This document shows positions 1-10,700 of a DNA stretch of 64,000 nt, one piece after another; the stretch's first letter is position 1; every line of letters begins with the position of its first letter. The DNA is from Timema cristinae (lineage: Eukaryota; Arthropoda; Insecta; Phasmatodea; Timematidae): NCBI GenBank assembly GCA_039000515.1, contig JBCFYV010000253.1:33672-97671 (forward strand), given 5' to 3'. The notes below the pieces were generated by a model. It searched no databases. It was given only the letters and a program-made list of their open reading frames with translations, and had not been told where the DNA came from. The position numbers and the translations under genes are program-made.

Positions 1-129
1 TCTATTTTAGCTGATCAGCTAATATCAGAGTTCACTTCAAGAAAGAAGTCAGGACCTGCAACATCATATTCAATGACTTTTAAACTGAAGAAAATAATGT
101 TCTTGTGATGACCCCCACAGTTGAAAGCT

Positions 130-255
130 GCATATAAATTAAATGATATGAGATTCCCTGTAAATGATGAGTTGGATGGGACACTGCTCTTTGCTGATTT
201 ACCTGACAATGATAAGCCAATGTTAATGGCCCCTCCAAAGTTCTGGTACAAAAAT
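130..255 (+). other. short coding-like stretch, unrecognised
   Basis: The plus strand reads as an open, normal-looking peptide of about 40 residues ending in PPKFWYKNYG and a stop. It contains a proline/aspartate-rich stretch (LFADLPDNDKPM). Further upstream the same region is coding-like but broken by stops. I do not recognise a family. It could be the 3' end of a transposase or a host exon. The following 280 bases are AT-rich and non-coding in character. Confidence 0.2.
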
Positions 256-539
256 TATGGATGATTCTATCAAAGTGAATGGTTCTACTTTAAAACCCTT
301 AATAGGGCAAGACTTTTTTTTTTTAAACCAAAAGGCTAAACAATCATATTTTACTGTTACATTTACCTACTTATCACAATTTTTTGAAGATTTTTTAATA
401 TCAATATCAGTGTTGCTGATGGTAAATATATTTACCACATCTGCAACAATACGATTTATTATTATTATTATTATATTTTCAAATGTTTATTTTACACAAA
501 CTATTTATATCATTTAAAATAAACCAAACATTTGTCTCA

Positions 540-680
540 TAGTCTGGTCGCCAACCCATCATACATGGAAATGTCGATAGGACTTTTTTTTTTGACCGAT
601 TCTAAGTTTTTTCTGCTACCACTGTCACTCTTGGGAAAACGCCACCATAATGAAAAAATGGCGGCTAAAAAGTTTTTTTG
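540..680 (+). mobile_element. terminus of an unnamed DNA transposon family
   Basis: The sequence from AGTCTGGTCGCCAAC onward resembles the left end of the 26802-33208 insertion (AGTCTGGTTGCCAAC). Further scattered matches follow (GCYACC, CTGT, CTTG, AAAATGGC) over about 120 bases. TA precedes the GTCTGG motif in both places. I cannot find the other end of this copy, so its length is unknown. The shared terminus is seen directly; that it marks a transposon end is inferred. Confidence 0.35.
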
Positions 681-2060
681 GTAATATTTCATTAACCGTT
701 AGTCAAACAAAAGTTTTTGTGATTAGATGAAATAAATATCATACAATTATACACACACAAAAAAGGTATCTTGCATAGTTTTGGTATATCTAACGGTTTA
801 TCACAATGTGAAAAATTTATGTCACCATTTATTCTTTTTAGTACTACGCTATTAAAAAATCTCGTTTTATTCTTTATACAACCGATTGAAAATATAAATT
901 ATAAAAAAATTACCAAATTACAATCTTAACTTTTGCCATTATAGTTTATTGTAAACCCCTCCATTCACCTCTTCAAACAAACGCCAGCGAAACTTCAATT
1001 AAATAGCCATGTTTTTCACCAAACAATGTTGTTTTATTTGTTTGTGATTATTTGTTGAACCAATTATAAATATGTTTACTAACAGGGCAAACAAAAGGAT
1101 ATAGAATTACATATGAACGAGAAGATTTTAATTCAATTAATTAATGCTAACTGTATTCCGTTATCGAGGCAGAAAACATCTGGTGGAGCAAATAGATATT
1201 AACACTTTGTAAATAAGGAACTGACAGAAGTTGGATGGAACATTTAGTTTAGTTTAAGAACTCAGAAATATGGATATTTGCTCTTACTCGAACAAAAGAG
1301 CATCTGCCACAACTAGGCAACAGTAAAGAGGAATTAACTTCTAGGTAATATATATATAAAGACAATCTAGCCATGCTAGTACATACCAAACTAATACTGA
1401 GATGTCTAATCATGAGTGATAGTGACAATTGAAAATAGAAACGGCATCAAATCCTTTATTTTTAGAGTTACTATGAAGAATAGTATTTAAGCTAGCTAGC
1501 TTGTACCCCCAAGGAGAGTTACGAAAAACCTAAGAAATAATATCCTATAAGAGGAGCTTCCATTTTACAAATAATAGATGGTTAACAATCAAACATCTAC
1601 ACAGTATTTTACTATGGCCGGTTAATTCCTAATGAGTACTGCCAGAACATTCAATAGTAAATCTATACATTTACCCATTACTAGGGCATACAAAAGCTAG
1701 TACAGATGATCTTTGAACACTTAAATACATATGGTGCCTGAAGGGACCGGAACAAAGCACTATTCCAACGGGCCACTACTTCAATCTAGTAATGCTCCCA
1801 CAGGTTGCGCACCGTAAATAGCTACATAAAAAAGGGTGCAATCGTGACTGCAATCAGTCACTGACCTAACTAAGTCCAAAAAGAAAGTTAGATGCTCTGA
1901 TTGTAGCCATAAAGAGATCCTAAACGTGATCATACCGTTTAGGGTGTCATAAAAATATAACAATGTCATAAGGACTTAGAAAAGGAGTTCAAATTCATGC
2001 ACTTGGTATACACAATCACCTGGTCCTATACATATGTAGAGCATAGAGTCCTCTTATTTA
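681..2060. other. AT-rich sequence without a recognisable gene
   Basis: About 1.4 kb of AT-rich sequence. Reading frames are short on both strands and I see no conserved motif. It may include the interior of the element whose end is at 540. Confidence 0.4.
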
Positions 2061-2069
2061 AACCAGGCC

Positions 2070-2340
2070 TTATGGGCATAGGGAAATAACTCGAGACTAT
2101 CTGACCCAAGAAACTATGTCTGATTTACATAGAAAATAACGTCAGTGATTCCAACTAAAGAAACCATGTCTGATGGACAAAGAAAATAAAGTTGGACCCT
2201 CTGACATTAAAATTTGTGTCTGATCGACATAAAAAGTGACGTCAGATATTCTAAAACAATACTCAATGTCTAATTGACATATAAAATAAAACAATACATT
2301 CCGATACATGAAACTATGTCGGATGGACATAGGGACAGAG
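2070..2340. repeat. 50-bp tandem repeat, about five units
   Basis: The core ATGTCTGAT..ACAT recurs exactly every 50 bases: its ATGTC (or GTGTC) falls at 2116, 2166, 2216, 2266 and 2316. Units have diverged by about 20-30 percent. A weaker unit lies upstream near 2070. The third unit contains the palindrome TGACGTCA. No reading frame is kept across the units, so this is a non-coding minisatellite. Confidence 0.8.
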
Positions 2341-2588
2341 TTTAGAATCTAATGTAGATTCTAAACAGAAGATACAGATACTTAAAGTCTTAGAATAGGC
2401 TTCCTCAAAGACGTAACGGTGAAACCGACACCTGACACATTGTGGCCACCCATATTCTTCAGCGCTGAAGTTTTCCGTCATAGTTCTTCCTTCAGTCAAC
2501 AATTACAATGGAATACAAAAATGTGATTCACAGGGAATTCGTTATATAGCAACAGCAATGGCTCAGATTGACAACATAGTGATATCTA

Positions 2589-2632
2589 AGGGGAGAGGGG
2601 GGGAGGGCGGGAGAAGGGGTTAAGTTGTAGAA
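2589..2632 (+). repeat. G-rich tract
   Basis: A purine tract with several runs of three to seven G, capable in principle of forming a G-quadruplex. It lies about 100 bases upstream of the secreted-protein exon. No function can be inferred from sequence alone. Confidence 0.35.
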
Positions 2633-2733
2633 TTACTCCACTTTCTCCATAGCGCTGTCAGGTGTGGTGGCCAGCAGAGACAATTCTTTTTTTTTTTTTT
2701 TTTATGTGTGTGCCCTTCGATCAGGACGTGAAA

Positions 2734-2810
2734 ATGCTTGCGGTGCTGGTATGGTCTGCTGGAGCAGTTTTCCTCAGCGCTTGGGCGTTTCCCGGCAACA
2801 TCAATTCACA
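2734..2810 (+). CDS. first coding exon of an unrecognised secreted or membrane protein
   Basis: ATG at 2734 has A at -3. It opens a 25-codon exon with a short N-region and a hydrophobic core (VLVWSAGAVFLSAWAF), followed by a small-residue cleavage-type region: a typical signal peptide. The exon ends at a consensus donor (CA|GTGAGT) in phase 2. The next exon at 3439 starts in the matching phase, so the two splice to a continuous frame across a 628-base intron. Local base composition is less AT-rich than the surroundings. No domain is visible in the 45 residues recovered, and I cannot name the protein. Later exons were not found, as the downstream sequence is TE-rich. Confidence 0.6.
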
Positions 2811-3438
2811 GTGAGTCAACACCTTATTGGAATATACTAGTACTTGTTATCTTGTTTTATTTGTCTTTATGGAATTTTAATTGTATATGTCATATTATAT
2901 AAATGACATGCTACAATATGATAACAATACATCAAATTTTAACTTTAAGGTAGACTTTTATTATACAAAGAAAATCTTAATGAATTAATTAATGTAATTC
3001 TTTTTACTATAAATGAAAAGAAGGGAATCCATTTTGATTTTCATAAGTTTCCCTTCTGGACCCATCTTGAAAACAACAAATCAATTTCTCTAACTTGTTT
3101 GTGAAAGGCATTAAATCTTTTCTATACAAGTTTGTATTTTTATTCTTATATAAATAATTACCTTTTTTGTCATGGAAATGACATGATATATGTATTTAAA
3201 CACTTGTTTAGTTTGTAAGAGGGTACAATCCATTGTTCTCTCCACTGAATTTTATTGTTATGCTGTGTCTAATTTTAATTTCTTTAATTGTCTATACAGT
3301 ACAATAGTCTTGTTTTTCATAAGATAATTACACTGCCACAATGTACTAAAATATCAAATTTCACAGAAGGTACGAGTATTTGTTTAATTTACTAGTCTCT
3401 GGTAGTGTGTGTACCTGTGTTAGCATTCACTTCTGTAG

Positions 3439-3496
3439 GTCCTACCCGGTGGTTCAGGGGCCAGTGATCCGTGTCCAACCACATTACCTGAGCAAG
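3439..3496 (+). CDS. second exon of the unrecognised secreted protein
   Basis: A 58-base exon bounded by a pyrimidine-rich acceptor (TTCTGTAG|G) and a donor (AAG|GTAATT). It completes the split codon left by the 2734-2810 exon and adds about 19 residues (SYPVVQGPVIRVQPHYLSK) without a stop, ending in phase 0. The match of phase at both splice sites is the main support. The protein segment has no motif that I recognise. It could belong to an extracellular-domain protein. Confidence 0.5.
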
Positions 3497-3704
3497 GTAA
3501 TTCCTTTAGACGGTGTACCACACCATTATAAATGTTATTTCTATACACCCTTGAATAAGTTCACTCTGGTTAAAGTGTAAGGTGTGGTGGAGTGTTTAGA
3601 GTATTTCAAATCAAACATGAACTGAGTTTTAGAAAAATATAAAGCAGAGCAAACATTTTTTGTTTGCCACTATACATATGCTTCCAACAACCTGCGCCAA
3701 TGAC

Positions 3705-5141
3705 TAGAGATGTGCGATATATCACTGACTGTGATTTTTTCACCGATACTCCCAGTTACTCGATCTCAAAAGTATCGGTGATTGAGATATCAGTGATCGG
3801 AGATACTCAATACTCGCATCAGATGGCAAAAGTTACTCGAGCCACGGAGCTAGTATTGCTTCCTCAAGACCCTCGAGTAAATACTCGCTTCAAGGCCCTT
3901 GTTATTCTTTTATTTTTATTTTCTACCAGATAATTGAAAATCGACCTTATTGACTGGCATGTTTTTACGTGCTATTTCTATTTAAAACATTTGATTTCGT
4001 AGAGCTAATTTTTCAAAAACAGTATCAGATTGCTTCGTAAAAATGACTTTAATGGTTTAAATGTTTCATTCAAATGCGTTTTCAATACAAAATATTTGTT
4101 GTTAATAACAAAATCGAAAAGCTTGCTTACTAAGCAAATCACATTTCGGTTTCTTTTAAAAGTAAGCTACGAAAAAAAATCATGTATTCTTTTTTTCGGT
4201 GAACCTATCCCCAAAATCGCTAATAATAAATTAATATAAGTAATAAAATAGAAAATATATAAATAAACCTTAATATTTACTATGCGTTTATGATTCTAAT
4301 CGTCATATAGTTATCTAAAGTTATTTTTGCTTCTAATATATTTATACTATTAGATGTACGGTATTTAAAATAAAATAACACTACAATAATATAATATATG
4401 ACCTGCATTCCATACAATATTTCCTAAACCAAACGCCATTATGTTATGTTCATTTTTAATGTCACATAAATTTTAACTGTAGTATAACAAATCACTAAAT
4501 AAATTACACAATTACAAGAGTTTCTCATTGTACGTCAAATAAGTTTTAATATTGGTATTCAAGTTTAACATAATGTTTGTTGGACTACTAATTTTGCCCA
4601 AATTACATAACATTTCACTATAAAATATTAATAACATATGTTTTGCTTTCTTTTCTTATCAACTGTATGAAACATCTTAAAACGCATACTTTTGTATTGA
4701 CTGTACATTAGTCAAGCAACATGAAACCCAGATTAAGCTTTGAAAGATTAGGTAGCTGTATGTCGATTGTCAATACCAGTGCCGACAAGAAGAGTATGTT
4801 AGGCCTTTAAGTATCGAATTCCATTGCAAGCCGCCAAACACCCGAGTAAAATAATTAGTTTTCCTTTCAACCGATACTCATGGGACTATTCGAATAAATA
4901 CTAAATATCCAATACTCAATACTCATAAATACTCCATACTCGATACTCGATTGTACTCGCATACTCGGACAGCAGCTAAATACTAGCCTTCACCGTGGGT
5001 GGAAAGTGAAAAAATATCGGTCCATCAAAACACTGTTAATACAAGTCACAGTGAAAAATCACTGGTATAAATCACCGATATTTTAAAATCACAATCACTG
5101 TATTCACTGATATCGTAAAATCACGGTTTCGCCCTTCTCTA
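3705..5141. mobile_element. hAT-like non-autonomous transposon with 8-bp target duplication
   Basis: The ends are inverted repeats: TAGAGATGTGCGATA at the left, and the reverse complement of the right end begins TAGAGAAGGGCGAAACC. Similarity continues through GTGATTTT and ACCGATA motifs. The 8-base CCAATGAC occurs directly on both sides (3697-3704 and 5142-5149), as expected of hAT transposition. The interior (1.4 kb) has no transposase. Its subterminal regions carry many TACTCG/ACTCGATACTC motifs. The TIR and TSD are seen; hAT membership follows from the 8-bp TSD and the terminal consensus. Confidence 0.85.
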
Positions 5142-5198
5142 CCAATGACCATGAATCACCAGTGTCCACCACACATGTATCATCACCGTTTTCTGGTG

Positions 5199-5312
5199 AG
5201 TAATAATAATAATATAATAATAATAATAAAATAATAATAATGGTAATAACCATAGTAATAATGATTATGATAATGATGGTAATAATAATACAAATAATAA
5301 TTCATCATTAAC
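5199..5312. repeat. TAA-type microsatellite
   Basis: Imperfect (TAA/ATA)n tract of about 110 bases, interrupted by TGG and CCA. Confidence 0.85.
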
Positions 5313-5329
5313 AACTAAGTCACCTGAAG

Positions 5330-6940
5330 GCAACAACTCAATTGGGGAGCGGGTGGAAAAAAGGGCAATTTGTCAAACTCCCCCTTTTCAGTAAAACTAT
5401 TTTGTAGCATGTGCTTACTTACAGGAGGTGAAACAACGTGAATATTTTTCTCTTTGGCCCGAATTAAAGGTTTTAGTGAAGTGAAAAAATAATTAAAAAC
5501 CCCTTTCAATTTTTAAAAAACCCCCAAGCAAGTTTAAAAAATGGTTTAAGAATAAAAGGGGGTATGTTTAAAGAGGAAAAACAAATGACATAACATTTTT
5601 GCACAAATTTTAACTCCGAAGGACAGAATGGTTTGGAAAGAATTTTTAATGATTACCCCTAAAAACATTTTATTTAAAAATTTTTTTTTTTTTTTTTTTA
5701 AACCAAAACTACATTTAGTTGTTTAAAAACTTTTTAGTAATTATGGTAATAACACTTTTTAATGTTTTTTTTTAAAAAAATTTAATTATTTTTAAAAATT
5801 TAAACTGTTTTTTGGAAAAAGGTAATTTTTTTTTTCTTTCATATTTTTTGATTTTAGCCACACTTTATCACCAAAAAAGATACTCAAAATGTTTAAAAAA
5901 ATTTGAACGAAGGTATGTAACAATATTTGATGTTTAATGTAAAACCCTTCAAAATATGCTTTATCAATGTTAAAACTTTGATTGTTGTTTTCCCCAAAAC
6001 TCCATCTTGAAAAATTGCCCTTTTTCCACCCAGCTCCTAATTTAGGAAATTTGGCCCAAAAATTTTAAAATGTTGTTTTTGTTTGTTTGAGAGAAATTAC
6101 ATTTCCTTTTTTAAATCTTGATCCGTTGAAATTTTTTGGTCACAATTTTTAATTGAAGACTTATTAACACCTTTTTGTGTGCATCTTATTTTTTGGAGAG
6201 ACTTAAAAAAAAAATTAACTCTGATTTTTTTTTATTAATCTTAAAATTTTAAGAATAATGTGAAGTTTAAACCTGTTCCCTTTTCACACACACAAAAAGT
6301 TTTTGCATTTGATTTTTTTTTAGATCCTCCCTTACCATAAGTAATTACTAGTTTTTGTGATACATGTTTTAGAGTCAATATTTTTTTAAACCAAAAAAAA
6401 AACACTGGAAAATTTATTTTTAAGTAACATTTTGGTTTGAAGGGGTTTTAACATGATTGTGATAACTAACTAGAATATTCAAATAAAGGTTCTTGATACC
6501 AGCAAGAAGTTAATGATAGAAAATACAATCATGGTTTTGAATTTTACAAAACTTGAATCAAGATGGGTTACATGAGTGACTGTTAAAGCTATTTTTTTCC
6601 AAATAATGGCTCAGACTAGCTTTATTTTCCACTGCGTGAGACGCGAGGCAGGTAAGCCATGGCTCCCAACAGCCACCCCTGCACCTTACTGCGCTGAAAA
6701 GCCACACCGAAAAGAAAGAGGGCTTGGATAGAAGTAGCTGAAAGAAAGAGCAACATAACAAGAAACATTTTGTTTTGAATTTATTTTCGCCCCCCATTTC
6801 TTACAAAGCTAAACCCCATTTAATTATACTAATGGGCGGCTGAAAATGGTAGATAGAATCGAGGGGTAATTTTTCTCTAAAAAGAGCAGAAAAGGACCTT
6901 TTTTGGGGAAAAATTAAAGCCTTTTGTAATTCAGCCAAAT
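5330..6940. other. homopolymer-rich AT sequence, no gene seen
   Basis: Long runs of T and A (up to 17) and repeated CCCCC/GGGG blocks dominate. A more balanced patch at 6600-6730 encodes no recognisable product. The texture matches the degraded LINE at 7.7-12.8 kb, so part of it may be a LINE body beyond recognition. Confidence 0.35.
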
Positions 6941-6949
6941 GCTAAACCC

Positions 6950-7306
6950 AAATACTTGTCACTGCAAACCAGACAATGAGCTTGATGTTTTTAAAATAGG
7001 TATTACTATTGTTGAGGTTTTACGGTGCATCGACACAAAAAAGGGCATAGAAGGGGGGAAAAAAAAAACAAAGGGAAAATATGGGGGTAACCAAAAACAA
7101 CGCTTAGAACGGGCGAATCTCTGGTCAAGAAGATACCGGGGGGCACCGAAAAATTTACCAAAATTAAGTAGCCCCCACCCTCAAACATAAAGGAATGAGT
7201 ACACCTCTTCCCCAAATTTTTTCACCAGGGTGAGACCAACCCTTTGGGTTTCCCTTTTAGTGGTCTCTTAAGACAAGCATGGGTACCCAAAGAAATATTC
7301 TAAACC
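6950..7306 (-). mobile_element. degraded 5' end of an I-type LINE
   Basis: The block TTTTAGTGGTCTCTTAAGA followed by CAAGCATGGG and ATTCTAAACC corresponds to the LINE 5' terminus found intact at 22500-22560, 40860-40926 and 56640-56709. A purine tract at 7048-7080 and a CATCGACACAAAAAAGGG-like segment match the 5' UTR order of those copies. The remaining body cannot be followed to lower coordinates. Confidence 0.55.
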
Positions 7307-7560
7307 AAAATATTTTTGTTTCAATACCAAATTTAATATTTCACAGAATTTTACCGTCTCGGCCCTCTCAGCCCATGTGCTTGCATAAGACCAGTCATAT
7401 CAGGCTCTTGCAGCTCGTCGATCACCCCACCGAGCAACTGAAGTGTGAGACTTTTCCCAAAACCCGGTTGGCAGTGACAAAAAACCACAAGTTGGATGGG
7501 ACAATGACGCGGCGGCAAAGGGCCATGTTCAAAGTTTTCTGCAACAGGGTTAATTCCTGA
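7279..7560. other. less AT-rich patch with open frames, unrecognised
   Basis: Between two LINE pieces lies a stretch of higher complexity. It is open for 93 codons on the plus strand and for shorter frames on the minus strand. The minus strand has a GFGKS-like motif, but no surrounding P-loop context can be confirmed. It may be an exon or a TE fragment; I cannot tell. Confidence 0.2.
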
Positions 7561-7734
7561 TAAAAAAACTTCAATTTAATACCAATGATTCACCAATTAT
7601 TCAAAATCAAATTAACAAATAGAATAATGATTTTATTAAAATGTTTTTTTAGGGGAAAAATATAAGGTTAAGTTTGCAAATTTAAAAAATTTTTTTTATT
7701 TTAAAATTTGGGGTTTTAAAAGGCCCCTCGAACA

Positions 7735-10700
7735 TTTTGGGTTATTAGGGCCTTAAATAATTAAAAAATAAAAAATTCTTAAAAATACAAATAAACCCAA
7801 ACATAAAATACGATAAAACCAATAAAAAATGAAAAAATATATAGATAAAAAAAAGCGATAAAATACCCTTGGAATCCATAGGAGTGCTCAAAGGCTTTAG
7901 TATAAATTAAGGTAAAACCTGTTAAAAAAAACCAAAAGTGTATCACCCAAAAAAAAAAACAAAAAAACTTTTAAATAATAACAGTTAAAATGTACATGTT
8001 AAAATAATAATACGTTAAAAAAACAAACATTTTTAAATTGTACTAAAACTGTTAAAACGTCAAAAAAAAAAATTCAATAGGAGAAAAATCAAATGAGCCA
8101 TTTTTGAAAGTGACCAAATGGATTAAAAATATCCCCCCTGCGTTTTAAAACGGAGTAAACAAATAACCCCACCCGCACTATCGTGTAAAAAAAAACAAAG
8201 GGTCCCTTTAAAATCAAGACCCGCAGATAGGGGGCATATTTACGACACTCCACCAAAAGTGATACACACTAAGGGACCCATCGCAAAATAACACACTGGG
8301 GTGGATCCCCCTCTCAGTAAAAACATGGTAAATGATGTTTTTTCAGACCGGAGTCTTGTCACGATGCCCCCTCTCTTCAGACTAATATGAAGAGGGCCCC
8401 CGCGAAAAACCCGAACATAGCCCTTTAGATCTAAAAAATGAACTCGATCTAAAGGGGGCAGGGTGCTGCCCCCTTGGCCGCCTGGTCCCGCCAGTTCTTT
8501 CCCGAAAGACTAGTTTGCCCGGGAAATCCAGAAAAGGTGCTTAATGAATAATTTTTTTAAAAATTTTTCAGTATCCTGAGAAAAAAAAGAAGGGTGACAC
8601 TTAAATAAACAAAACATAACGATTTAAAAATGGCATATAGTTCACCGAAAAAACAGGGGATTCAAGGAAAAAGCAATTTAAAATTTTTGGCCCCTTTAAA
8701 AAATAAAGGCGGACCCACCGAGACCCGCTTTTTGAGCCATCCTTTTAAATGTTTTTAAAACCCCCAAAAGTGGGTTGCGAGGGGCCTTTAAAAGGTCCTC
8801 TCGTTAAAAAGTAGGGGGTATTTTGGGAAATTTTTGGAAAGTTAAAAAATGGTTTGAGGTAGGGTATCATCCAGGGAAAAATTCGACCTGGAGTGTGGGG
8901 ATAGCCTTTGGCCGGACTATCCACACGTGCAAAAACCAATAATCCTGATCCCAACCCGGTTTTTTTACTCCAATTTGGTTTCATCAAGACACGGTTAGGG
9001 GATGGAAAAGGACAAGGCAACATGCTGCCCCATGCAATAATTTCGACCGTAAGATGCCAGAAAGTAGGACCACCGGAAAAAAAAAAGGGGGGTCCCCGGC
9101 GCGGCACAATGTGAGACGGGATTGGTACGAAAGATACCAAGCCAGTGAATGCCACAGGGTGGACAGTATTAGCATCTTTAACGCCGGGGGGTCTACGGGC
9201 CCATAAAAAAAAATTGCCGTTGTAACGGGCAAACCGGGGTTACCCCCTTTTAAACCGCAAAAAAAGTATATTTGGTAGTTCCCGAAAACATCAAAGTTTA
9301 AAAATAAATATAATGTAAATGCTTCGCTAATAATTATCCTTTATTTACATACCCTTCACCCCACTGTCAGGAAGCCCCATGCCCAAATTTGATGACACAC
9401 CACAGAGATAAGTGACCGATCCCACCGCGGGGAAAAACCCGCGTTTGACCGAAACCATCAAAACCCACTGACCGCTCCAAGAAAAAAGTTGGCCACGGCG
9501 TCGTTTTCTGAAGTTTGGGGGGGGTTCCCCCTTCGCTTCGTAGGGCTATCCCCTATTATACGCCGACGCGGGAAGGAGTACAGAACACGCCCGCGACGAT
9601 GCTTTAAAAAACCCCTAGCAGGTTTTTTAACGCGCACGTCCCGTCTGAATTTAAACATCTAGTCACGGTGGTCTTTCTATTTTTAGGGGAAGGATACTCT
9701 AAACCGGAGGAAAGTCGAAGGGCTTAACTATCGGGATGAAAAACGCGAGTAACTCCAGATTAATATGTTATTTTTGGGGGTTTCTTCGCCCCGCGAGGAT
9801 TAGTAGAAGATCTTTGGGGAGGGTTAATAATAGGAAACTGTTCGTGTCTATTTGGAACTGTAGTTGTTTTACCGTTTGGCTAGTTATCAATATTTAATGT
9901 TAGTTTCCCGGGGCCGGAGAAAGGCTGCAATTATTATTGCGGGTATAGGCGTTCTCGGTCGGGATGGTAACCCGGGGGACACTATGGGGTTCAATGATGT
10001 ATATTTAGGAAGCTTCCTGGCGGGGGATTGTTTAGCCTATTGGGGGGCGATGATTAAAACCCAATTAGGTTCACTGGTCTATCCCAAGGGTTTTTGGGAG
10101 GTAAACTGTGGGCCACCCTGTTCCCCGATTGGCCCGCGGGATGTGTTGTTATTTTTGGCTACTTCACTTTGCATGTACATTTTCCCGTGGGCCCTCTTAC
10201 CCCCCAGGTTCACTGCATTTGTTACTTTTTAAATTGTTAGTTTTTTGGGGGTGTTGCTCCCCCGGGGCGGGTGCTAAACCAGGGGGGCCCGCGTCTCGTC
10301 CTCAAATGGCCTGTGGACCTTGGTTTCCCAAAAGTAACTTTTTTTTTGTACTCTGATAAGGATAGTATATATGTACAAGGGCTCTCTTGTATAGCAAAAC
10401 CCCAAAACTTGCCTGAGGTACCCCATTTTACTCTCCTAAAAGGGCCAACTTGACATGTAAATAGCAGAAAAAAAAAACACCATTTTTGGGGTGGGGTTAT
10501 TATCTCGGCGCTTCTCCCCCCCCTTGTGGCCAATACTTAGGCAACCTCCCAAAAACTTCATTACTTCATTGTTATTTTACTACGTACTTACTGAGTTTTT
10601 TATGCAATATGTCAAATATTTTTTTTTATCATGAAATACTCAATCTTTAAAATTTTATTAATAAATAATCCCCCTCGTTAAAAATTTAAACTTATATTTA

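Noticed and set aside
2589..2632. functional G-quadruplex promoter element
   Set aside because: The tract can form one on paper, but nothing else supports a regulatory role.
7279..7560. P-loop NTPase exon on the minus strand
   Set aside because: Only a GFGKS-like string is seen; no Walker B or splice context, and the region is in poor-quality sequence.
8745..9155. 136-codon minus-strand frame
   Set aside because: It lies in the corrupted LINE A and does not match the RNase H frame seen in other copies; the open frame is by chance.
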